Shown in pieces: positions 11,079 through 22,861 of a stretch of DNA of 64,000 nucleotides (its first letter is position 1; each line of letters starts with the position of its first letter). The notes under the pieces are model-generated. The model worked only from the letters and a program-made list of their open reading frames with translations. It had not been told where the DNA came from and searched no databases. Location of the stretch: assembly GCA_963920665.1 (NCBI GenBank), contig OY987265.1, forward strand, positions 22,821,001 to 22,885,000, written 5' to 3'. The translations under genes were made by a program, and so were the position numbers. This DNA comes from Straminergon stramineum (Eukaryota > Streptophyta > Bryopsida > Hypnales > Calliergonaceae).

Positions 11079-12459
11079 TCTGCGAAGGGATTGAGTATTG
11101 AAATCATCTGCTTCATGTCTTTCTCGGATTTTCAGTGTTCCTCTTGGGTCCATGTGGTAGCTGGAGCTCGAGTTGTGAATAGTTTTGTATAGATTAGGAC
11201 AATGAGGCTTTGCATCTAGTCTTGATGCTCAAGCACCAATGCAACTTCTGAATCTAATCTGTTTGTATTTGGAAATACTACTCTCAGAGTCTCTGCTGTC
11301 TATAGAGACTCGATTGATTGTCGATGGTTTGAAAATATCTTTGCTTTTGATTCGCCAATTCCAATGTTCTGGAACTTGCGGGTATTACCATGGATTGTTG
11401 ATTCCTGATTTCCTGAAGATATGTTGAGATATTCAAATCATTCAGCATGGTTCCTCGTAATAGACTGTCTTTTTGTTAGTTTTTGTACGATCCTTACGGC
11501 ACTTGAAAGGTAATTCCAAATTCTGTCCTTTTTCAATTTTGGGACACAATACGAGCAATGTCTGTGAGTTTTCAAAGTTTAGATTAGAGATGTATCGACA
11601 ATTGATCTTAGGCTCCTATTGTGGTCAATGTACGCAGAATTGAGGCGTTACAAGTTGCATTGGTAGAAATGTTGAGAATCATTGCTAAAGAGAATGCATG
11701 CTAAAGCAAAAGTAGAGAACATTTGGACCTAAGTGGGGAGATATTCATCCTTCATTGGCAAAGGTGAAGCCCAACAGAAGTCAGGATATGATATAAGGAA
11801 TGAGCACCCATTATCAACTTGCCTACACCTAAATATTTATGTGAGCATGAATGGAGGCACGCATGATAAAGAGTTGGTAAAGAAAGCCATTGAAGAGAAT
11901 TCACCCTTTGGGTGCATGTTGTATTCTTTTCATCATACATGTGTGTTGGATTTATAGGTGACAACAATCAATGAGTGGTGCTTTACATACAATTGTGTGA
12001 TGAAGTTCTCTACTTTCTTCACTATAGCTTCTCTTTGAGATCCTAACAACACATAATTCCTTCATCCAAATTCCATTGAGTTTTTTCTAAAATACTATAA
12101 TTGGTGACTAGTGGCAATTATGGGTGCTCGTGCTTTAAGTGCAGTGGCTCAACTTCTAGACATGTTCATTGACTTTTGGTTAATATTAAAGATTTTCTAT
12201 CCCAACATTTGCTCAAGTAGAAGACTTGAATATGTTCAAATTCATAGCAAGGACCAAATTGGGTTTGCCACCATCACCAATATACATTGCATCAAATTTG
12301 ACCACACTTATGAATGAATCACTCATCTCTAGAGAATGTGAATTGTAGAAGTAAGGAAAGTTGTGTGAGTACTATTATTCTACTATTGCTGAACTAGTGT
12401 TTAGATGTGAAAGTCCAAATAATTGAGACAAAATGCAATCAATTCAAACTTCTCTCACG
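11079..12459. other. 3' flank of the left ERF copy, no further gene
   Basis: Bases 11079-11615 are the 3' untranslated or flanking DNA, identical to 22862-23398. Bases 11616 to about 11770 differ from the other copy by a few changes and a one-base indel. Beyond that, identity to 23560-24220 falls abruptly and indels are common. No coding exon is supported here. Confidence 0.6.
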
Positions 12460-12515
12460 GTAGTGGTTTGCAAATTTTGTGTCATTTCTCTATGGTGGAC
12501 GGTCTAGAATTGATC
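12460..12515 (-). pseudogene. Orphan, dead copy of the helicase terminal exon
   Basis: This is the paralogue of the last coding exon of the PRP28 helicase (24220-24275). Read on the minus strand it gives S-I-L-D-R-P-P-stop-R-N-D-T-K-F-A-N-H. One conserved Arg codon has become TAG, the natural stop has become TAC, and the acceptor TTGCAG has become TTGCAA. No other helicase exon lies next to it. It is passenger DNA carried by the tandem duplication and shows which unit is derived. Confidence 0.8.
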
Positions 12516-13407
12516 TTGCAATGAGATGCACAACAAATGGATTGGCAAAAGTTCTAAATGTGAACACTTGAGAAAACTTGCAAGTCCATAATACATAATT
12601 ATTGACCCAAAGTTCAAATTGCAATAAATGGTGTCAATTCTTCTCAAAGATTCAAATTGATTCTAAAAGTAGACTTGATGGATTTCACTTCATTAGACGA
12701 ATGAATTTTCGATGGATTTTTGTTTTTTGTATTACAGAAAAGGGAACATTGATTTCCATTAGCATCCTCTATTGAGTAATTGGAAAACTTCCTATCCCTC
12801 CCCTTCCTGCTCTTGTTTTTCATGCACCATTAAACTAAGAGAAAACAAGAAGCTTTAAACTATTTAGATTTTTAAAAAATCCAACCACCCAACCATTGAA
12901 GACATATTCCCTCTGTCCCATAGTACTAGTCCCTTTGGGGGGGGTGTAATTTTGCCAAATTTCTTGTCCTCTTTAGCAATATTGTACTTTAGATTTGATT
13001 TTAGAGTTGAAGATGATTTCTTATGTTTTTGATGTTAATTAATGCAATGAAGCATACAAAGTCAAATACTTATTATCAACTTTATAAATGAAGACAATCC
13101 TAAAAAATGAAGTTTTTATGGCAATATGAAGTTGAATGGGTCATTGAACTTTTCATTGAATCTATTGAATACGAAGCCATTCTTCTGCAAATCAAAACAC
13201 CTGAAGAGGGCAAGGTAGTTGCAGAAGAGGTTTTCTTTCTGTATGAAGTCTATTTTTATTTAACTTAATACATTTTGTATTTATTGCAACCTCCTTAGTG
13301 CCTGAAGTGCTATTTTTTGGTGTCGACTAAACTTTGAAGTTACATAAAATCTTATCCAAACACTATTTTCGGTATTTTTCTTCGTTTAATACTTTTTAAA
13401 GTCTATT

Positions 13408-14334
13408 TTAACTCCTCAAGGCATAACAACTTTTTGACATTATATTTTTTCAACGAGTCATCTCAATTTTATATTTTTTTTGTACATGGATGTTCTTGAA
13501 AATTTTAGTTTTAACCATGCAAAAGTGAAGACTACTTTGTCTAGTAGGCATGGAATAAAATGTGGAAAATATTGATTGTTGGATTTTTAGATTATATCAA
13601 TTTGGATGATCAACTTTATAGGCAAGAAGCTTAGATATGCGGAAAGAAAAATGATTTGAAGATGAATAAAGCTTTTTTTACCTCTCCTCCCCAAATGTAT
13701 TGGAATCTAAGGTAAGTGTAGTATTTTTTAATGGAAAAAAAAGAAAAGAGAAAACTCTCTTGAATTTGTATATATTTTCAAACAATTGGAATAGAAAGCC
13801 AGAGCTAAACAAATTTCTTGGATCCCACAACATTTTTTTATAGAATTTATATATGTATCAATTTTTAAAATTTAACAATTAATATCATTAGCATATTGTT
13901 TGAATCATCCTCTAAAGATTTGGAAATCATTCTAATTATTTTGTGTACTTAATCACACTAGATTGAACCTTGTATTTCTAAAACTGCTAAAAATACAAAT
14001 TTGAAAAAAAATCAAAATCAAAACCTAGTTTTTTTGTGTTGATGAAAGACTATAAATGTCTAAGAAAAGGTTATTTTCCATCCCTACTATTCCTTTCATT
14101 GGAAAAAAAATTATGTTTGCTCCCTTTTTCTATTAGACTACATTTCCTATATAAATTTTGAAAGACTTCTCACATGGAAATTTTGAAAATTAGAAAATGC
14201 AACAAATATGTCAACTTGTTACTCTACTAGATCCGATTTTACAAAATATTAAGATATGTATCACCCAACCAAGAATTTGCCATTGAAAATTTAAAGAAGA
14301 CACATTATGTGCTCTGTTAGTCCTTGAGGGTTAA
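13408..14334. mobile_element. piggyBac-like TTAA element with a proven empty site
   Basis: A body of 919 bp (13412-14330) is flanked by TTAA on both sides (13408-13411, 14331-14334). It starts CTCCTCAAGGC and ends GTCCTTGAGGG, which are inverted repeats. In the paralogous unit, GTCTATTTTAAGCATC at 6441-6456 has a single TTAA and continuous flanks, so both the insertion and the 4-bp target duplication are read directly. TTAA duplication is diagnostic of the piggyBac superfamily. No long reading frame is present, so it is non-autonomous. Confidence 0.8.
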
Positions 14335-14692
14335 GCATCTTAAATCCAATTTTGAGAAAAAGTGTTTATGATTTTTCTATTGAAGATTTTTTGGTTGGTT
14401 GTCCATTGCAAATTTAGATTTTTTTAAAGGTAGAGGCTTGTGTAGATTATGACTTATATTGGATTTTGAAAGGAAAACTACATTGGAAATTCATTTTAAA
14501 AAATTGTGGAGTAAATTTTGAGAAGCAATAAAAAAAATTATAGTTAGGCATGTTATATCCTTTAACCTCATATTTTTTCCATGTCCTCAATTTTAGATCT
14601 AGCATGTGAAAAGTGGATTGAAAGACTTCAAATCACTTTTGTAGTCTTAACAACCTTTTGGTAAAATATTATAATCTTTCAATCTGTAAATG

Positions 14693-14802
<110 letters not shown>

Positions 14803-15348
14803 TTTAATTTTTTTTTAATTTTTTTTTTTTTTTAAATTTTTTATGCAATCTATAACACTTTTAGTTTGAATTTATATGGTTGTAATTTCAAAAAATTGAT
14901 AAAACGAATCAAAAGTAAACTTGAAGAATCTCAAAAAAATACATTGGTCATTTACTAGGGGTTGAACAATTGTACCCAAATCTCTATGTTACTTTCACTA
15001 GCATAAAAAAGACTAGTATTATAGGAGACAAGGAGTGATTGATAGTACAAATTAAAATTTGACAAATGTATATTCTATATAGTAATTGAAATAACACAAT
15101 ATTAATAAAATCAGTTTGAAAACATCAAAAACCCTCTAAAATACAGATATTTATTAAATAAAAATCATATTGTAAAATATCAAAATAGATTAAAAAAATA
15201 TTTCAATAATATTCTTTTGTCCAAAATATTACTAAAGTATCAAATATCAAATATTTTATTATACTATTATATAATAAATTAAATATCATTATATTTGGTA
15301 TTGTTTATAAAATTCCTAGATTAATAAAATTGAGGATTTTGCAAAAAA

Positions 15349-16285
15349 CTAACCCTAAATGCTCAAATTGTGTTTTTTGGCAAAATATTGATTTTGGGCA
15401 GCTTAGTATAAATGGAATTTTTTTTTCTTTGAAATTTTCACACAACATGTGTCCGAGGCCTTTCATTATTGCCCAAAAGCTTTCATAACTTTTGACAACA
15501 TAGTTAAAAATTTAATGTATGGTATGTAATTTTCAATGTTTGGTGGACAACTTGAGTAGTTCTAAAAAATCTGAAGAAATCAATATTTCAAGAAAAAAAA
15601 AATTTGAAATTGATTTTCTAGATTTATATATATGTTGAAAGCTTTGAATCATTCCATTTTGATTATTGAGATGAAAGTTATAAGGAGTTTTAGTTTGTAG
15701 GTAGTTATAGATTCTCTACTCTAAAACAAGCTTTGAAGTCCTTTATTTAACTCAATCTTCAATATTTTTGAGAAAAATTTAAAAAATGGGTGTAGATTCT
15801 TCATTAAAACATTACATCCATTGGGATTGGCATTTTTCAATTCTATAACTAAATTCTTAACAATTTAGTATTTTCAATCATTCTCTACTTCTTTCTACTT
15901 ATTAATTTTTTCTATGTTGTAGAATTCCAAATGATCTACATTTTTTCATTCAAGCATGTACTAGCCAACTTGCATTGAAGAATGAATCCAAAGAAGCATG
16001 ACTATATTGGGCATTTTTTCATACAAAAGTGACCTTGTGAAGTGCAACTACCTGTTTTTTGGGAGGACCAAAAAAAGGATTTTTGTCAAATCAAATGCTA
16101 ATATCTTGCAATCTACATGGTGGAAATTGCTGAAATTTTTTTCACATCTTTGCAAACCAACATACTACAAGATCTACATTTACATGTGTCCAAAATTTTT
16201 TTTTTCCTAAAATTTGGTACTTGTACTGGAAATGATAGTTGGAGAGTTTTTGGTGAAACCCTAGTCAAAAACATTTAGGGATTAA
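15349..16285. mobile_element. Probable TTAA-type element in the right unit
   Basis: The body starts CCCTAAATGCTC at 15353 and ends ACATTTAGGG at 16280, an inverted pair. It is flanked by CTAA on the left and ATTAA on the right. The left unit (about 7375-7400) lacks this 0.93 kb between otherwise alignable flanks. Internal AT-rich blocks (AATATCTTGCAATCTACATGG) recur at 58280-58310 and, inverted, near 56520. The target duplication is imperfect. Confidence 0.5.
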
Positions 16286-17129
16286 TTATGTATTGTGAAA
16301 TTCCATTGGTACTCTATGCAGTTGTTCGCCTATGTTAGTACAAGAAAACTTTGTATATATAATTGCTTGCATGTGGACATGTATAATTCTTTGCCAATGA
16401 TTATCCCTAAAAGGATGCAACCATATCATCAAGGTAGTCAAACACTAATTATTATATTCAAGGATGAATGGATTTATTCTTCACTCCCCCAATTTCTTTG
16501 AAAGTCATTCATTAGACTTTATTATTCCTTAATCTCTTTATTGAATTAAGTTACACCCACCCATTTCCAACTTTATACCCTTAACCACTCTTGAAGTATA
16601 TTGATCAAAATGTTGGTTGTACAAAACATAAAGATACATTACTTGCATGCATGATGCAAAAAACAATTTGAGATTTGTCATGTCGTTGAACTTAAAAAAA
16701 TCATATTGTATTCAACGAAATTCTAATAATCACCAAAGAAAAAATTATGAATTCTTTTAGTTATAGGTGTTTCTACCTAACATCTATTTAATAAATACAC
16801 ACTCTCATGACCCCTTCCAAGATTCCTATCACAAAATCCATCCCACTTTCATTCCGAAAAAATATCATCCAATTATTTCATTTGATGTTCATGATGAAAA
16901 CCTAGAGTGCAACAAATGAGCGTTCATGCTCGACATGAGCACAATCGATTCATTGCCATTTGAAGTTGCTATCAGTTGTAGAGTTTATCTGCGTTAAGGG
17001 CAGATGAGATCACCTTTGTATTTGGTGATCGGAAATGAGTCCTCGATTGTCACTTTGTTGTATCCACGCGTTGTCTTCAGTGTCCCATCGCTGCTGCTTC
17101 ACTTCACCAACTGAAGCTCTTGTTATTTG

Positions 17130-18347
17130 GCGCTTCAGATTCAAGCCGTGCTCTCTCGATTGCCTTCATTCAACAGTTATCCGGTCTCATCACTTACCTG
17201 CGTCGCAATCCCGCCGTTGTGCTCGTCATCGTGGCTTTCAAATTTCACTGGTTGCCGCTAATTTTCTTGTGCAGCGTTATATTTCACCTACTTTCATGTG
17301 AACCGCACCTGCGTTCGGCGTCTTCAGGCATCGCTTCCTTTCGCAATGTTTCAATTTGTTTCAGGAACAACTTTCAGGTCTCCAGCCTATTGTAAGGTAA
17401 TTGATTAGTTTTCATCGCTCTATTTGTAGTCGTTTTCATATGCGTTGAGTGGAAGCAAGAAGTATATTTAAGGCTGATAGCCATCTGGGAATTAGATAAT
17501 TATAAGTCTTGGGACGTGAACTTGCTATATTGCCTAGTTGATTTTCCCTTTGTGTGGAAGAAATGCATTCAAGATCTTAGATAGTTGATCATTTCCTGTT
17601 TTTTTATTTTGTTAGAAATGGTATGTGAATTTGTGGTGAATCCATGGTTGACTGAGGCGATGAATAAGGTATTTGTTAGCATCTGATTAGTGTCAGGGAC
17701 AAGAAGTTGAGAAGTCTTTTGCCATTGATTACCATCAAGTCAAGGAAATAGCAACTCCTTAACAAAGAAACGAGTAATAATTACCTAGATTTTAAAGGGA
17801 AATTAAGAGTGTCTGTCAGGCTTTGCTTAGTTGAAGGCAACTTGTGTTCAAGATACCAAAACAATGTTCCTATTTGCATGTTCCATCGGCGACTACTCGC
17901 ATATTTCATCAGGGACTGGACGTTTAAATGAAATGGTGGGTGTCTGACATGAGACTCACGACTACCTAATTTCTTTTCACACTAAGTTAAAAACATTAGA
18001 GTAAATTTTTTTCTTTGGAAACTCATTGAGGAAATGAAAATATAAACAAATCCACAGTGGGAAGATTACAAAATTTTAATTGGTGTTTGAAATCCTCAAA
18101 TGAACTCCAATGGCAAAGTTGCTTAACTTCTTTCATATTGTCCATTGCAAGAATCTTTTCTGTGTTGACTTTCCAAAAGGGAACATCTTACGTTCTCCAT
18201 TGTAACATGGGTTGGTCTGACTCCCATTGAAGTGGTCATATAGTTCAAATTTATGCATTTCTCACTAAAGAAGTTTTGCAACATCACTCTTCGAGGAGCC
18301 ACATGAGACCATTGTCACTACTGCAAACACTGTTGCTTTTCATTACC
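17130..18347. other. Unique segment with an exon-like GC-richer start, no identified gene
   Basis: Bases 17130-17400 are richer in GC than the surroundings and end at a plausible donor (TTGTAAG|GTAATT). They could be an untranslated first exon. No coding similarity was recognised in the short frames here, and 17.4-18.35 kb shows nothing further. Confidence 0.35.
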
Positions 18348-18558
18348 TTAACCCTTGATAGGCCCTTGGGTCCCTCTATACGCCCCGTATTTAGTTTTAT
18401 TACTCCAATTGTGGTTTAATAGATGAGTTGTGATACATTTTTATTTACATACTATCATGATCATTTATTTACTTTGTCAATGTTGTCTTTTTCAAATACC
18501 ACCAAATACATAATATACTATATGGCTGCAAAGGGCTTTCATGCCCTTCTAGGGTTAA
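18348..18558. mobile_element. TTAA-flanked MITE, family 2 copy a
   Basis: A 211-bp element is bounded by TTAA at 18348-18351 and 18555-18558. The body starts CCCTTGATAGGCCCTTGGG and ends GCCCTTCTAGGG. Internal sequence (AATACCACCAAATACATAAT, GGCTGCAAAGGGCTTTCATG) is shared with 19647-19875 and 54498-54728. Confidence 0.7.
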
Positions 18559-19646
18559 ATAGTAACAAAGCATCGGGTGAGTGGAAAAAGTCACAAACAA
18601 TAAAACTTGGAGTCAACTTGGCTACTAACATTAGATAATTTTTAGTGAGAAGCAACATAGTTCCAGATCTCGGAAATAAAAAACGGTAGGTTTCGCTCTA
18701 GTATATGCCACATGCTACCATGTCGTCAAAGCATCACTCAAGTTCTTGCATCTTGACAGTAGAAAGAAGGGTCTTATGGAGTCTAGTTATTATTGCTTGT
18801 TGTCAAGTAGTTAGTCAAGATATCTTTCCATAATTGAAAAAAACTTTTGATTTGGCCAAAAACTCCACCTTGGGTGCTTTTCCAAAGTCAAACACTTTAA
18901 AAAAATGTTTTATTCAATTTGTCTTGGGAGAGAAAACTAGTCAATCAAAGGCTATTGCAAGAAAAAAAACTTATGAATGTATAAGTGGGATGGGGCTAAT
19001 TGGTTGGAGCATTAAGTGAACATTGAGCATGGTCAAGTGAAAATTTTTGTTTTCTCAATGTCCCTCAATGTTGATGTCAATTTGTCCACCTCAATGCCAA
19101 TTTCATCTTATGTTTTGTGTTAGTTTTTCATTGTTTAGCTCCAGTTGTACATATAAATCCAAGTGCTTCTCTACTAATCTATCCTAAATGGATCAATATG
19201 TATGTATGTGTCACTAACCTTTTGCAATTGTCAAATATGGTATCAAAGCAATGTTGTCAAGCTCAAATGTTTATTGTGGTCCTATCTCTTTGCCTTCTAG
19301 CACAACTCATTATTTAACTACAAAACTTCTCTACTTAGCCATACATGGGTGAATCCTCTTTGAATAGTGATATCAAAAAATAATTGTATTTCATTTGCAT
19401 CTTCAAATTACAAACTGTAGTTGCATTTGTCTTAATCCATTAGACTCGACCCATGCAAGACATGTGGGATAAATTTTTTCGAGCAATATAACTTTTGATT
19501 TGGGCACTTGATTGGAATTTTTTTAATTCCCATAAAAGAGTGAATGTTCCCATTTGTGTCAAAATTTTGAGGACATCCATTACAAATTAATTTTGTATCA
19601 TCCTACTTGAGTTTTCAAATGCCCATTTGACAAACACTTAAACCTT

Positions 19647-19875
19647 TATCCTTGAAAGGCCCTTTAGGGCCCTCAATACAATCCCTATTTAGCCTTCTAA
19701 CCCTTAAATTGTGATTTAGTCTATAAATTGTGATACATTGTTATTTATGTACTATTATGATTATTAATTTCCTTTGTATTGAAAAGTATTTGATCAATGT
19801 TTCTCTAATCAAATACCACCGAATTCGTAATACACTATATGGCTGCAAAGGGTTTTCATGCCCTTCAAAGGTTAA
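19647..19875. mobile_element. TTAA-type MITE, family 2 copy b (one end mutated)
   Basis: Second copy of the family. It starts after TTAT with CCTTGAAAGGCCCTTTAGGG and ends CCCTTCAAAGG-TTAA. The internal ATACCACCGAATTCGTAATA and GGCTGCAAAGGG blocks match copies a and c. Confidence 0.6.
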
Positions 19876-20590
19876 TGGATTAAGGTTCAATTAGATACTA
19901 TGTCATGTACATGCAAATCTAACAAAGTCTTTGATTACAAACACTTTGTGATCATAGTTCTCAAATGATAATCAAAGAGGATTCAAATTGTTTTGTTAGC
20001 TATGTTGGTGTGGTTTTGAGAACATACATTTTCTTCTAAATTTATGGCCAATTATCTTGCAATACATGGAGTCAAAGTTCTTGAAATTTTTCCCATATAT
20101 TCAAAATGCCTTTTTCTAACTTTTCAGCATTTGGTTTCAAATAAAAATTTCCCCATTGCACAAGAATTTATCAAAAAGTGACTAGTGTATTGCCAATTCA
20201 TTTAACCTCCTTACATTACAATGTGATTTAGAGTAAGCTAAACTCCATATTTGCTTTTGAAATTTTGCAAAAGTGTACCTAACAAGATTTAGAACTCAAT
20301 GGATGGAGGGACATAAATTCATCAAGGGCAAAACCTTTACTCCAAAATGGCTCAAATTCTACTAATACCATTTCCTTAGAATGAAAAAAAAATTATTAGC
20401 CCTTTCAATCCATGTGCCTAGTCTAATGGGGTGAAATTTTTCCAACATTGACATTTTCAAAGTAGTCCAATACACTTTTCTACACTTGAAGTTCTAAAGC
20501 ACAATTTTTTAGTTTCAATTTTGGGCTATGCACTAAAAAAAAATGGCAGCATTTGACAATTTCTCTTGAAAAACACCCCGGGATGATTAC
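19876..20590. other. AT-rich DNA, nothing recognised
   Basis: About 0.7 kb without coding frames, tandem repeats or clear terminal repeats. Confidence 0.5.
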
Positions 20591-21262
20591 TCCAAATGCC
20601 AGTCTACTGCAAGGTTAGCGTAGCTTGCTTGTTCTATGAATTCCAGGAAGAAGCTACCACATGGCAAGTCGTGATTTACTATTTAGAGACTGAATTCGTC
20701 GGCGGCGGTGGGGCAAGCATCCAAGAATCTAGGGTTCTTATATGTTATTATTATAGAAGTGAATACGAGTTCGCCCCCCTGTCAGTGATGGCCGGTTCCC
20801 CCCTGCCCCACTCACTCACTCCCCCCTGTTTGGTGGACGTGGACTGAACGCTCAAGGTCCATTACGCGTGCCCCCACCCGCATTTGCTCCCGGGATGGTT
20901 CGCAGCAGCGCGTGGCAAGGATGGTGTCTGTCTGTACTCGGCAGACATCAGTCGGCGTCGGGTTCCAGAGGCAGAGCTTTCAGTTAAGTACTCCCAATTG
21001 GCGAATTCGTAGAGTTCATTTGCGATTCCTTTCCAGGTTGCAATTCGTCAGTCTACATGCAACCAGCTTCATTAGTGATCGTCGTTTTAAGTGCGTCCAC
21101 TGCCACGGCCGGCCGCTACTGCTGGGACTCAACCGTTTGCGCTTGCTCTCGGGTGCGCCGACTCAAGAACTAGGTCCTGACTCTTGTATTCCCTACGTGT
21201 AAACTTATGTGTGTGAATGCTGCTGCAGGGAGTGCGCCTTCCCCTCATCTCGCTCCCCTGCC

Positions 21263-22861
21263 ATGGCTCTCTCCATCGAATCCAATTTTCTGGCCGCATA
21301 CTACAAGAGTTGGGTGGACTTATTTTTGGGTCGTCGTTATCTTGTGTATAGGGCATGCGCCCACGCCACAGTTATAAGCGATTATTCACTTTATAAGCGA
21401 TTATATTCTGCAGGAAAGGAGGATTTGGCGACGAGTGAGGCACTGGAATGGCAAGCTGACCAGGATGACGATCTGGACGAGGCGGAGGTGATTCACCATC
21501 TGCACCAGCAGGCCAAGTCCTCGCCAGTGTTCGAAAACGCATTCTCTCGATCCGAGCGCTCCGACGCCATCACCACTCTGGTCACAAGCTGCTCGGTCCC
21601 GTCCCCGTCCCTTCTTGGCAGGGCGGAAGGAAGACCCCTTTCCTCCTTTCGTCGCCTTTCCCTTAGACAATCCATGTTTGCTGATCGCATTGGTCACTGC
21701 TCTGCCTATGTGTCCAACCTCAACAAAATCATTCCCAATGCACCATGGCGAGCCGCCATGTGGAATCCTTTGGCACCCGTGATTAAAGGGGAAAGTCTCT
21801 CGTTTGAATATCACGTCGTGTGGCACGTGCAAATCGACATCGTGGATCTCCTCAGTCCGAGGAGACTCCCCACATGGCGCCCCGGGAAACGAAGGCGAAA
21901 TTCAATAAACCAATTCCACCAAGTGCCTGCGCCACCCGAGGAAGACGCATCGCCAATAAACCATCCTCCTCAGGCCAAGCGATTCAAGGGAGTCCGCTAC
22001 CGCCGCGAACGCAGGACGTGGGCAGCCGAGATGAAGCCCCCCAAGTCCAAGGACAAGGTGTCCTTCGGAGAATTCAAGTCTCAAGCGCAAGCTGCTCGCG
22101 CCATCGACGCAGCTTTCCACTACTACGGCAAGCCACATCTACTCAACTTTCCAGACTCCACTGGGATTCTGTCACGCAGGCCCTGTGCAGCAGGAGTTCT
22201 CAACGAGAAAGACAAGTTGAGATTCGTGAAGGAGCAAGTGAAGTGGCTGGCATCGGTAGCCTCCACACTGTCGTCCTCGCCCCCTTTGTTGCCCCTCGAA
22301 ATTCCAGAGTCGTCGTCCGGAGGCTGCATTGGGGACACTTTAGGGTTTCGCACATTGTCTGGGATCGCATCTTTTCTAAGTTGTGGAGATGCGGACGAGT
22401 CCGACGATGGCATCTCCCAACCTCTTCCCTCGCCGCCCCCGGATGCACCGGCTGAATTGGCGAGCAGTGCCTCGATGGAGGCCCCTTTTTTGGGTGCAGT
22501 TGCTACAGGTGGTATCATGGGTTCATTGGAAGAGTATCAGGGTCTGCTTGATTGGAGTTCGGAGGACCCCCTTGTTGCCCCGAGATCGTTTCCCGGTCGG
22601 TGGTCGCCCGGCAGCTCCGTGCAGATCACGGACGGGTGGGATGGCGCAGAAGTCTCTGGCGCTCCAGCCGTGATGAATTTGACCAATTCCGCAGAGCCTT
22701 CTTGTGAGAGCCCGGCATCGTGGACGAACTACCTCGCAGTCTCTCCTCCAGTTTCCATGCTTCCATTGCCTCCTCGGAGTCCAATTAGTTTTTATGTGGA
22801 TGTTACGCATGGTTTGGTGGAGAGCGAAAGCTTTGGAGGTGGAGAATGGCTGAGAGGCTGA
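21263..22861 (+). CDS. AP2/ERF-domain transcription factor (intact copy)
   Basis: A single uninterrupted frame encodes about 532 residues. The ATG at 21263 is chosen for its GCCATGG context; the frame is open 18 codons further upstream but with a weaker start. One AP2/ERF domain lies at about residues 241-300 (FKGVRYR, TWAAEMKPP, FGEFKSQAQAARAIDAAF, HLLNFPDS), preceded by a basic run (RRLPTWRPGKRRRNS) that may be nuclear-localising. The domain is odd: the usual RPWGKW is RRERRTW, with one extra residue and no first Trp or Gly. The 240-residue N-terminal part matches nothing I know. The C-terminal half is Ser/Pro-rich with an acidic LLDWSSED patch. It should be a nuclear DNA-binding regulator. 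An internal intron is possible, because a GC version of the donor used by the other copy lies at the same place. Confidence 0.8.
   Translation: MALSIESNFLAAYYKSWVDLFLGRRYLVYRACAHATVISDYSLYKRLYSAGKEDLATSEALEWQADQDDDLDEAEVIHHLHQQAKSSPVFENAFSRSERSDAITTLVTSCSVPSPSLLGRAEGRPLSSFRRLSLRQSMFADRIGHCSAYVSNLNKIIPNAPWRAAMWNPLAPVIKGESLSFEYHVVWHVQIDIVDLLSPRRLPTWRPGKRRRNSINQFHQVPAPPEEDASPINHPPQAKRFKGVRYRRERRTWAAEMKPPKSKDKVSFGEFKSQAQAARAIDAAFHYYGKPHLLNFPDSTGILSRRPCAAGVLNEKDKLRFVKEQVKWLASVASTLSSSPPLLPLEIPESSSGGCIGDTLGFRTLSGIASFLSCGDADESDDGISQPLPSPPPDAPAELASSASMEAPFLGAVATGGIMGSLEEYQGLLDWSSEDPLVAPRSFPGRWSPGSSVQITDGWDGAEVSGAPAVMNLTNSAEPSCESPASWTNYLAVSPPVSMLPLPPRSPISFYVDVTHGLVESESFGGGEWLRG

Larger units (their letters stand above)
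5630..12573. repeat. Tandem segmental duplication, left unit
   Basis: This segment matches 12705-24333 in order. The pieces 5640-8200 match 12716-17125; 8640-8730 matches 20705-20790; the ERF region matches 20790-23560; and 11780-12573 matches 23560-24333 at lower identity. The right breakpoint falls just after ACACTTGAG (12573 and 24333), inside the last intron of the helicase gene. The unit carries one ERF gene, a dead helicase exon and a TA-flanked MITE that is absent from the other unit. Confidence 0.75.

Noticed and set aside
10740..11153. 137-codon minus-strand frame present in both ERF copies
   Set aside because: It is conserved only because the two copies are identical over this tract, and it overlaps the ERF coding strand.
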